Below, in pieces: positions 49,801 through 60,000 of a stretch of DNA of 64,000 nt (position 1 is the stretch's first letter; each line of letters begins with the position of its first letter). The translations under genes and the position numbers were made by a program. The DNA is taken from contig NW_003136839.1 in NCBI RefSeq assembly GCF_000003605.2, positions 110,012-174,011 of the forward strand, in the 5' to 3' direction. The DNA is from Saccoglossus kowalevskii (lineage: Eukaryota; Hemichordata; Enteropneusta; Harrimaniidae). The notes under the pieces are model-generated. The model had not been told where the DNA came from, ran no database searches, and saw only the letters and a program-made list of their open reading frames with translations.

Positions 49801-52660
49801 TACACTATGATTGTACAATTATTCCTCAGTACTGTTTACATATGGCTACATTATGTAACTTGAATTGGCATTGATGGGTATCACAGTCTCAACATGTAAT
49901 AAGTAAATTATTAGGTGCATGCCGTGCATGTAATCTGATCAGGGGTTGTATATAGCTATGTGCCAAATACATGTATTGGTTGGATTCATGCATACATGTG
50001 TAATTTCACGCAGTGTCTGTTCACATTTCAGGTAAAAAAACAATACATTTTACACATATTGGTGCTATAGACCTTGTATCAAACACATTACTGTGCAACG
50101 ACTGTTGTGCTTCGACATAATGACCCACTGTATGAGGGCAGCATTTTCTCTGTGTAACATGTATAGTCTTTCACATCATAAACTCATTATCTGAACACAA
50201 CAGTAAAATAATTACCTCTGGGATGCATACTTCAGGACTACTGTCGATAAAAACATGTCCACCACAGTCTTTCAGCTCCTAGCAAAATAAAATGTTCAAA
50301 TCAGCTAGTTAAGATGCACATTCAATAATATGTACTGATTTATAGCACTATTTCACAGGGAGCTCAAAGAACATATATGATGTCAGTAGGAAGGGAGTAC
50401 AATGTTTGAATGTGTAACCACAATTTGAATATGGCATAGCACAGTACAAAACCGTGGTGCTATTAAAGAGTCAATTTACTCACATTTCCCACTGGTGATT
50501 CTTTGCCTTCACTCAGATGCCAGACTGGTAGTTTACTCAGCCTTTCACTACCGACAGAAGAACAATTATGTAGGAGGTTGTAAAATATAATATAGTTAGA
50601 AATTTACATAAATTTGCATAAATTTGCATGAAGCAAATTCATTTTTCCAGTACAGTCTGAAACACCAAAGGCTTATAGTATTATGACCAGTTGTTACAAC
50701 CTACAATAATGACCTTAACTGAATAATGAACAAGGACAAAACATTGTTGCATCACAGATGTTGTAAGAACAACGATGCACATTCGGGGGCGGGTATTCTG
50801 AGCAATGGTCAATGCTTGACAGGTGAATGCAAATTTAAGGTTCCATAAAAAAGTCCCTTAAAAATTAAATTTTGTTAAAGTAGCACATTCTCTAAATTGT
50901 TGTACTTAAAACATCCATCAAATTTCAGACACTGTGATATCCTCGGGGGCGGAGCTACGTCACAGACGTTCCACGTTACTAAGACGCACACCACTGTACC
51001 ATGCATTTCTATGGGCTCTGTGCGCGCTGCTGTGGAACACCGGTCGAGACGGTGAAAATTCGAGAAAACACAACACACAAATCCTGAACAACCAAATTTA
51101 TATATGTTACACAAGTAGGGCTAATCTTGTTACATTATTCAGCGGAGTCTCAACAACCATCCTAAAGTATCGTTTTCTGCTAGTTTTTGGCCTTTGTTTT
51201 CACCGCGATGGATGCCAGGTGGTGAAAAATGCCCGGATGTCCGCCTGACGATACTGTGAACAAGAATGAGTCTTAAAAATCCTACATTATAATTTTTGGC
51301 ATTCAGTGTTTAAAGGGCAGTGGTCGTCATATCACGCATGTGTGAGATATGGGTCTCATACAAACAAAGACTTTAACTGTTTTTCAGACGAGTACACACT
51401 GAGACGTTACTAAGCTTTAACTATGTCATTTGTTTGGTGATTGAAAGGTATAGAAAAAGTCACCAGTGGTAATTAGTGCATGTTTGTAACTTGTACTCGT
51501 GATGTGATATCCATTAGAAGAGTGCATTGCATTGTGGAAAAATCCATGTTTATCAACACAAATGTTACACATATGTGGCAAATATGACCACCACCCTTTA
51601 ACACTTTATGAAATTAATCAGAGTGCAGTGTTTGTTATTAAATTATTTCACCACTGCACAGTGCCCTTTGCTGATAAATTGTTTCAAAACAAAAAAATTA
51701 CGTCTTGAAATCAATTTGACCATTTTTTTTGTTTTGTGAGGTCTTATATGCAGGACTACTAACAATTCTTGTGATAAAATCGTGAAAAAAAAATATCACA
51801 TATGAAATGAATATATATACCATTACTCTCAACATGAACACATAATAAAGATCTCTGTGTGCGAGTTTAATTTGAATATAGGATCATGGTATAACAAAAT
51901 GCGCAAGGAATGATTGTGTCAACCACTTCTAGAACAGAAAACTTACCTATGAACCAATGGTAGTGGCAAGAAATGCATCAATGATGACATGTCTATTGCA
52001 CAGTCAAACATAATCGTGCAGTCTTTGAACGTTAACACCAGGCATGGTGCATTGGGATGGGCAGACAGGGAATACTGCAATCAATCAATACAAACAGGAA
52101 GTGAGTATACGCTAGATTGAAACTGAACCAATAACTAATGCCACTGTAGCTCCATAACAACATACTAGTATTGTAAATTACTTTCACTTAGAATTTATTT
52201 TTACTATTTTTGCTGAAAGAATGATTCAGTGAAAATAAAATCCAGCGAAAAAAATCAGTGAAAATAAACTTCATACAGCTAAAATTAATTCTAACTAAAT
52301 AAAATAAAGTAGTGCGACATAGACAAATCAGTCATGCACGGTAACTGTGAGCAGTGCTATCTGACAACAAGGGTCCAATAAAAACTAGTAACTCCATACT
52401 AGTTATTATTTATGACTGAATTACATCGGGAACTGTATACAGTAAAACTAAGGCGAGAATGACTGCTGTCCGTCACTCAATAGTATGACAGGCGGTGATT
52501 CTTTTTACTTATTTGTCTTGTTCTTGATCATATTTAGTTGTAAGCCGCACTATCTCGGGGCCAGTATTAGTGTGAAATGAAAACGACGACCGGCAACCAT
52601 AGGGGATATTAACCACAGTTACGATGATAATGCAGATGATATAGAACTTACCAACTTCAT
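37900..52660 (-). CDS. INTS9: Integrator complex subunit 9 (19 coding exons)
   Basis: INTS9 pairs with INTS11 in the nuclear Integrator complex that cleaves snRNA 3' ends and promoter-proximal transcripts; it is the catalytically inactive metallo-beta-lactamase/beta-CASP partner. Exons on minus: 52660-52652, 52074-51947, 50547-50484, 50278-50216, 49667-49584, 48698-48643, 48327-48120, 47497-47408, 47239-47083, 46665-46485, 45490-45387, 44812-44684, 43241-43117, 42748-42668, 40667-40581, 40275-40176, 39619-39488, 38791-38735, 38019-37900. Phases agree throughout. The protein is about 657 residues (human 658), from [14 protein letters not shown] to LPKF, with human-like blocks such as [19 protein letters not shown] and KKRKR near the C-terminal dimerisation region. 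The SSYHSM segment replaces the HxHxDH zinc motif, as in the human inactive subunit. One oddity: exon 40275-40176 is one base too long for the frame, see findings. Poly(A) signal at 37792-37787. Confidence 0.95.
39070..39130. repeat. SINE fragment in an INTS9 intron
   Basis: The text tgaacacaagcacctgcaca with aattaaccaag matches the body of the SINE at 62850-62900 (cgaacacaagcacctggcca, ttaaccaag), same strand. Confidence 0.5.
39703..39722. repeat. (ATA)n microsatellite
   Basis: A short trinucleotide run in an INTS9 intron. Confidence 0.8.
40826..40877. repeat. (ATT)n microsatellite
   Basis: About 17 trinucleotide units next to the 13 bp hairpin; part of the HINE-like element. Confidence 0.95.
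41390..41940. repeat. Tandem repeat, ~129 bp unit, interrupted by an assembly gap
   Basis: The phrase attgaaggcattg recurs at 41611, 41740 and 41869, each followed by taaaatgttcaatga-ccat-tatggtcata. A diverged unit (gcaatattgaag, 41440-41455) lies left of the gap, so the 79 unknown bases fall inside the array. Confidence 0.85.
41492..41570. other. Assembly gap, 79 N
   Basis: Unknown bases within the ~129 bp tandem array; true length may differ. Confidence 0.98.
44275..44611. mobile_element. MITE copy 1 (~335 bp) in an INTS9 intron
   Basis: The ends gctatcctcgggcggggc and gccgccccgaggatagc are inverted repeats. The body matches 50936-51256 (tctatgggctctgtgc, taatcttgttacatt, gagtctcaacaac, tttttggcctttg-like). 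No coding sequence. Confidence 0.75.
48975..49285. repeat. Minisatellite, 92-101 bp unit, three units
   Basis: The phrase tagcctag recurs at 48980, 49081, 49174 and 49266, with ccattcactatatgccactcca and atgcctagctatgatgct between. It lies in the INTS9 intron between the exons at 49584 and 48698. Confidence 0.9.
50936..51256. mobile_element. MITE copy 2 (~320 bp) in an INTS9 intron
   Basis: Direct partner of 44275-44611, about four-fifths alike by eye. Ends atatcctcgggggcgg and ccgcctgacgat are more decayed. Flanks actgtg at 50930-50935 and just after the right end suggest a 6 bp target-site duplication. Confidence 0.7.
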
Positions 52661-53394
52661 GGTAACCTGTCCAAGTACAGCGATGACGTCTATTTAGTTT
52701 ATAAAGCAGTACTGAACTGAAAGAAAGACATTTACAGCGCACAGCGTCACCGGAACGACAGCGTTGTTTTCATTCTGCTTTTCTTTACTTCCCACCTTTG
52801 ACCTTGTAACCCGAGTTGGATTCCGAATGGGATAATGCGAGATTCGGTAGATTCCCATTCTATGCACGCTGATTGAACGTGTTGCCTTTAAAATATGCAG
52901 ATATACTGTGTGTGCACTGTGCTCAGTGTTGACATTTTCGCATATTGCATCTGATATAGTACGGGGTAAAAACAAATTGTTTTACTCCCACCAGGGAGCT
53001 GTCTCATTACAGCTCCCTGCTCCCACCGAGTATCCATACAAACCTCCGAATAAACAACACAATTTTTATTTCGCCTATAGGGGGCGTTGTTATGCGGGAC
53101 TTCAAACAGTTTACCAGTGTCTAAAAAGGAGATACATGTATACAAAAATAAATACCCGCACAGCAAACAATATTGTGTGTATGTGTTTTGTTGTTGGTGG
53201 TGACCGCATTTCCAAATGTTTGGTTGTTTTTGCATGAATAGCTGGAGGCCTAGTGTGATCGCACGACAACAATATTATTTGTATTACCACGTGTGAAACT
53301 ATACTTTTTTTAAAAAGTGTAAACACTTGATTTAAAAAACAGAAAAGGAAGTCCATTTTTTCTCATTGTAATTTTATTTGCGAAATGGACAGGA
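52661..53394. other. 5' flank of INTS9
   Basis: Presumed promoter and 5' UTR of INTS9 on minus. A perfect 11 bp hairpin lies at 52992-53002/53009-53019 (cagggagctgt, loop ctcatt). Overlapping open frames on both strands at 52694-53356 show no domain. Confidence 0.4.
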
Positions 53395-53444
53395 NNNNNN
53401 NNNNNNNNNNNNNNNNNNNNNNNNNNNNNNNNNNNNNNNNNNNN
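53395..53444. other. Assembly gap, 50 N
   Basis: Unknown bases between INTS9 and the TIR gene. Confidence 0.98.
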
Positions 53445-55132
53445 GTTGTTGGATCGGAGTTGCTTGTCATACCGCGTGATGAATGTTGTTCTGTGCGCAT
53501 TATTTGACATCCTATGTATGTGGTATTCTTCTCACCCTTTTCAATGATTCACTGTAAAAAGAATCTTAGCCAAATTTCTAAAAGAGAGTTTCGGACACGT
53601 TTTATTACATTTTTGGCCAGTATATCCTTTGTAGTTTGGGGTCTTCCGTAATTGCCCACGGTTGTGGAAGTCTTTGGGGTAATAGGAGACGACCAACAGC
53701 CCCCCCCCCCCCAATCGGAATCTGAAAGACACATATGTCCTGTTATATATTATTGATTATTACTTCTTGTTTCACAAATTTAACTTACATCCAGAACTAC
53801 ATATTTTGCGTAAATATCAATAATTGTTTGATATTTACGTATAAATTGTTCAACCCTCTCAAAATCATAGATAGGATTAATGCTTTTTCATTTTTTTATA
53901 CATTCAGTTTCTCAAAATGAAAATTATGTCATTCATGTACACCATAGTGTTATATATTAGGCAAACAAAGCTGATTTCATGGTGAATTTTATTCTGAAAA
54001 AAAATAGTTCAATTTTAGCATACGTCATATATGCATATATTATGTACTTTGGTGCAAAAATGGTCAATAGTATTAGCCTAATAGTACATAAGCTAAAGTA
54101 AAATGTAGTCCTATGTGCAATGCATGTTAAAAGTTGGCAACACTGACATTAGTGTGCGTTGTCAAATGCAGAACGAGAAAAAATGTGACCTTTGACTCTA
54201 TGAAATCCAAGATGGCGCCCATGTTATAACCTTATAACCTATACATGTATCTGCCCAAAACTATATATATATCGAAATTACAGACTCATATACGAACATG
54301 AAATACGAGGTTCGAACTCATAACTCGGAAAATGCGCCCGGGAGGGACACTTGAATTGAAGCTTCAGCGCAAAAACGCACATTATGTGTGGTTTTCAAAC
54401 AGATAGCAACGTCTATGAACATACGGTGTTTAGGATTATTAAAATCGAGAAAACAAAACAAGGGTATTTTTTCAAAATGATAATATAAACGCAAAAAAGA
54501 ATATATTTTAATTCCCATGTCTTAATTTCCTTTGTAAATCTCCCCGGTGTACCCGCCGGCGAATCTTCTGGGTAAAAAAGACCATGCTTAAAAAAGCATA
54601 TCTAGCTCTGTATATCACCGAGAATAACTTGCACTGCACCAAATGATATTCCTTTACAACCCTATCAGAGATGATCAGATTAAAACCTGCAACTATTAAT
54701 GTGAAGTACAAGGTCAATTATTAATTTGTATACGCTATCACAGTACCCATTTATAAAACAACAACAACAACAACAACAATATTCGAAAAATAATATCACA
54801 TTATACAGAAAAACTGTATTGAATCGCGAAGTCAACAATTTCAGAAACAAAAACAGATATATTTCAATGTTGGAAATTGCGATTACAAAATTCACACTGT
54901 ACATTTGTTATTTTACCAAGTTATATACAGATTAAATCAAACAAATGTCAACACTACGAGTAGTGCTCGTCGCATCTAAACATCAGTTGCCAAATAAAAA
55001 CAAACCACATGGAGGAATTATGTACATAAGAATAATCTAAATGTAAATTTTCTTTAAAAAACTATGTAAATATTAATTATTTTAACAAATAAGTATTATT
55101 ACTTTAGTAACTGAACATCACGGCACTGATAA
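53445..55132. other. Intergenic, nothing recognised
   Basis: A C run at 53700-53712 and an (ACA)n run at 54759-54778 are the only simple features. No gene is supported. Confidence 0.45.
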
Positions 55133-55347
55133 AATACTGTAAAATGACTAATTTTCACTTGGTTTAAATTTCACTGATTTACCATTTCCGGCATATTCAG
55201 TGGGTTTTAAATTCACGGTTTTATCATTTACATAATGTGTTTTATGCTAAATTTCACATATTCACAGGGTTTTAATTTAGCGCATTTTCCAGTCAGCGAA
55301 ATAAGCAAAATTAAAACCCAGTGAATAATTAATCATTTTACAGTATA
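55133..55347. mobile_element. Palindromic MITE, ~215 bp, TA-flanked
   Basis: Left end tactgtaaaatgactaattt with cacttggtt, and right end aacccagtgaataattaatcattttacagta, are inverted repeats of about 38 bp. Both ends carry TA, as Tc/mariner-type target duplications would leave. Confidence 0.7.
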
Positions 55348-55559
55348 TATGCATAACACATAAAACATGAAAAACTACATTCCGAAATCCAAAGTAATAT
55401 CCTAAATTATATATACTATATTATCATATGTTTGCAGAAACGTATCAAATGTCACGTATGAAATTTAAACTAAACTTAAATAATTATACTTTCCATCGTT
55501 CCTGTATGCAATGATTATTTCATGACGATCATCCTAATGTCATATTCTATTAGCATCAG

Positions 55560-56195
55560 GTCGTCATGACTATATGAAATAATAATGAACTAAGCCAGTC
55601 ACTTGCTAGATCACAGACTTGGGTTGATACGTATAATCTCGTTGAAATAACGGAATTCGAGTAAACCTGTATGTAAGTTTTAGTATATGTACAAGACACG
55701 ATGGCCGAATCTGGGAGAAATTTAAAGTAAAAAACACACCCTTTTTTCCACAATCTGGGAGCTTGTATTTATTTATGTGTGCACATTTTAGGAGTCATAA
55801 AGAATAACTTTTCTTATCCTTCTGGACCGTGCTGTAATTTACTATCACCCCTCCCGATTACGAAGCTTACGCTGTTTAATATGTACCGTGGCATTTTTCT
55901 TAGTACGTTCGCCCGGCCGGGTACGTACGCATTGCATTGCCGGGGATCGTCGAACGCCACATTTCCCCCCATTATTTTTTTAAAGTACCCCTTTTTTACG
56001 ATTTCACGGACCGTGGTATTCAACAAAAAAAAACCTTTTCTCCGAGAATATAGGAACGTGGATGCGTACCATTTTTTTCTGGAAGTGCCACCACCGGGCC
56101 ATGGAGCTAGAAAGCTAGCTCCATGGACTGGCAAAGTCGCGACTTCTTTTTTGTTTTACAAACAAAAATATAATCAATTGTCAATTAAGCCTTTT
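55560..56195. other. Intergenic with open frames on both strands
   Basis: Frames at 55779-56198 (plus) and 55814-56134 (minus) are long for non-coding DNA but show no domain. A palindrome lies at 56100-56126 (ccatggagctag, then ctagctccatgg). Confidence 0.35.
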
Positions 56196-56197
56196 TA

Positions 56198-56682
56198 ACG
56201 TGATCGCGAAAACTAGCGTGACTGCGAAAGAAATCCCGACTGGACGCATCTGCAAGCGACCTCCTGCGTTTGAGTGAAAACCGGAACGGAATCACTGCGG
56301 TGATTATGCTAATTAAAAGTTGTTGACTAGCATTGACAACGAATCAGAGCGCAGCTGCATACGTCATATCGTATCTATGTTAATGTAGCGACCTTTCACT
56401 TCTGAGGTCCCGGCGAGTGGGAAAGACTACTTATATACATTGGACATTTAAATCGACATATTTTCAGTAAACATGGATGAAAGTATCGCCTTTGCACTTA
56501 GAAAGTTAAAGTATCCATCTATGCTATCGAATCGAATCAACCTTTAAAAGGTCATGTTTACTTTCACACACCCACTCATAATAATCAATGACATCATGCA
56601 TAATTAATATCAGTCAAATGCCCGCAGATGCGTCCAGTCGGGATTTCTTTAGCGGTCAGGTTAGTTTTCGCGATCACACGAA
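56198..56682. mobile_element. TIR element, ~485 bp
   Basis: The left arm cgtgatcgcgaaaactagcg continuing to ccgactggacgcatctgc (56252) is repeated inverted at 56627-56682. Arms are about 55 bp, with no protein inside. Confidence 0.85.
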
Positions 56683-57094
56683 AAGGACTAAAAGAACAAT
56701 TAATTATTTCTTTTTGTAAATCATTATTTCTTCTTGCCAGTCTAGACTGCCCTCTATCACCGCTATCTACAACGATTAGACTGCCCTCCGACGGAAAATA
56801 ACACGGGAGACGGGGGTGACAAAAGCGGTGTCCAGTAAAGCGTGAGACGGCTATCTTGACAAATTACCCTAGCGTGGCTAAATTTGTTATAAATTATGAG
56901 TCTGTGGGCGCTCGACAGGGGGCGGATTAGAGTCACGTGATATGTCTGTTAGATTCAATATCACCATTAGACGGCTCTCATTATGATACTGCCGTGTATC
57001 TTAACACGCCAGGTGAACATCATTATAGCAAGGTATGTTCGTATTTTCGTAGTTATTTGTGTACGATGTGTAACACAATTTTTTGTGTACAAAA
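56683..57094. other. 3' flank of the TIR-TPR-SGNH gene
   Basis: A duplicated phrase (gactgccctctatcaccg at 56747 and gactgccctccgac at 56781) is seen. No gene. Confidence 0.4.
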
Positions 57095-57095
57095 T

Positions 57096-60000
57096 TTATT
57101 TCTTTTGGACTCCCTTCCGAGCTCTCTTTAATGCCTTTATAATGTTTGACGCCAATACCTTCGTACCCGCCTTATTCAAATGTGTTAGGTCTCTTTCGAA
57201 AAAACAAACATTCTGTAATCTGGTATGTGTTATGAATCTGACTCTCTCCGTTCTCGCAGACATTTCTCTTATCATGAAGTTGACGCTTGAGATCTTCCAA
57301 TTTGACATGTGATCATCGCCTCTGGGCAGGATATCGGAGATGTAGACGTCAGCTGAAGGAAAATTTGATTTAGCAATTTCAATAACTTCACACATATTCT
57401 TCGCTATCTGATAGGCAAACTTGTTTGTGAACACGTCATCGCTACCAATGTGAATGATGACAGAGTTCACGTCACTGGATCTGTGATCTTGTAATGCCTG
57501 GGCAGTTTCCGCAATTGTTGAAACCCGGATTTTTGTACATTCTCTGTTTTTTCCAATTTTGGTGGGATCTATATCCCTGATAACCTGGTCACCAAAAATG
57601 ATCAGGGCGGTATTAGTGTCTCGTCTCAGGGCCGATTGTCTGATGTGACCTCCTTGCTTCACGTTCTGAATTTCACAGTGACGGTACGATGAGCTCGGAC
57701 ATGTTTGTATATGAAAAGGATTCGTTAAAATGCCAGCCTCAGGCGGATCTGTAGTTGATCGATGAAGTTGAAGGCGGAAATCTCCCAAAAGTGAATTAAT
57801 ACGTTGCATTTCTGACTGAAATCTGTACTTAATTGCGATACGCTCGCCCTGTTCAACAAGTTTTAGTCCCAGTATGTACTGGCATTTAGCGAGCTCTCGG
57901 GTCTCCTCTATTTGTCCCAGGCGGTAATGACAACATGCTTCTGTAAGAAAACTATGACATTCGACATACTTAGACGTGTATCTAGGATCCTGGCACGTTG
58001 AGTAATATCTTTTTAATATTTCATCAGCTCTAAAGAGCTTCCGACTGGCATATTTCAGAGGTAATGCCCTCCCCTCAGGCGAGTCACAGTTTAACAAGAT
58101 GAGAACCATTCTCTGCAGCATTCGTTGTTTCAGATGATTTGTTAGAGCAGGGTGTGTATACTCTAACATATGCAAACCATGTTCCATTTGTTCGATGAGA
58201 GTTTCCTGAAATGAATACACAATCACTTAGTGCAAATACTCTGACCTTGATCGTGGTAAAACATCATATAAATAACCATCCATACAATATGCTTTGCGAG
58301 GCTATAGAGACCTGAAATCAATCAAGTAATTTTAATTTACTAATTTAATTTAAAATTAAATAATTAAAATCAAACTATAAATCAATCATTCATAAACTAA
58401 TTAATTAACCAAAAAACATTATTCACTACATCACACAGCGCATTAACATTAATTAAATAACTAATAATTAAAATTATTAGTCAAATTCTACTCCAGTTAT
58501 TTGTTTTCCACATAAAATAAAAATCATTTGTAGGGAACAAATAATTACGTAAAAAAAGTTGCTAGAGTTCGATTCACTTTGTCTGGTGAATAATTCACGT
58601 GTCACCGGCATACAACTGGTATTATAACACATCAAGGTAAGCTTTGCTTGAGACATATATTCATAAGCCAAGAAAGTGAAAATACTGAGTAATTTATATA
58701 TATAAATACAAAAATAAAATCTTTAAATATCGAGAAAATATCTGTTAAATAACGAGAAAAAAGGTCTTCGTTATTTTATGACTAAATATATGTATACATG
58801 TATATGTGTGCTTACATTTCCTTCTTGAACACCTTGTTTGTATTCAGTATACGCTTTGTATAAAAGAGTTGTTCCATGCCAATAATAAGGTTGGAAGTTC
58901 TTGAAAATCTTTGAAATAACCAATACATCATATTAGCATAATTGGTTATGCGTAAAATGAATGTATGTCTAATTGACGATTTGGGATTGTTAACGAAAGC
59001 GTCTGCGAGGATATGGATGAATACGGCTCTGTATGTTTGTGTTATTTGTTTGGATTTGTTTGGTGAATAATTGAGCACGATCGGTGCTAATATATGTACA
59101 CATTCCAGTATGTTCATGTTGAGGAAAACATGGGAAAAAAAGGTTTGCTTGAATGTGAAACAGGTTAACCTTGTCGCCAATCGTTTTAAAACTCGTTTGA
59201 ATATTGCCAGAATTCCTAGAAGTAAATGCCAAAAGTTAAAGGGAAATTTATCTACTATAATGTGAAATATTTTTTTTCTGAAGAAGAAGAAGTGTAGTAA
59301 GAAATTACCCACCTCCAATGCCTTATCCAAATAAAATGACGATTTGTTGAAATTCCCCTCTTTCACGTATCGATATCCCTTAATACTATACAGCCTGCCT
59401 TTTAACATGTTCTCGTTGTCTGCCCATTTCAACATGTTGTACCCTTTAGCCAGCAAATTATCAGCTTCGTTAAACTCATCGTTCAAACAGGAGCAAATTG
59501 ACAACTGTGGTGACAAGACAGTGTTTATAAGTATTGGAACGATATAATTGCACAAAAACCAACACATATTTAAAACTTCTTACTGGTCACATATATAGAT
59601 CAAGATCATTGTTTACATTACTGAATGAGAGACTGCTTGCAGGTGGGGATAATAATTAGTTTATCACAAATGATCAAAATTAATCCGCAATGTCCGCAAA
59701 CCAAACCGCGAACACTATAAGTGGGGGTCCCTTAAATAGAACCTTGAATCGCCACAAATACGCGTATGCCTTGGGTAGCGAGTGGTTCTGAACACGATTT
59801 TCAAGTGTGTTTTGCTGTTTTCACTCTTTTTTTTTGGAATATAGTCACGTGACTGCTGAAGTCTATATTTGTAAAATAGGTAGCACATTTACCAATAAAA
59901 CAAAATCAGAATGTCCAGACAATGAAAGGTCGAAAAAATGTAAAAATAGTTATGTGAGAGAATTTAAATTCATATTTATATATATAACATATTTATATTC

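Noticed and set aside
52888-53356. Overlapping open frames on both strands upstream of INTS9
   Set aside because: No domain and mutual overlap; one frame runs into the N gap.
55779-56198. 139-codon open frame on plus and 106-codon frame on minus over the same DNA
   Set aside because: No recognisable domain, no splice or poly(A) context, and the frames overlap on both strands, which suggests low stop density by chance.
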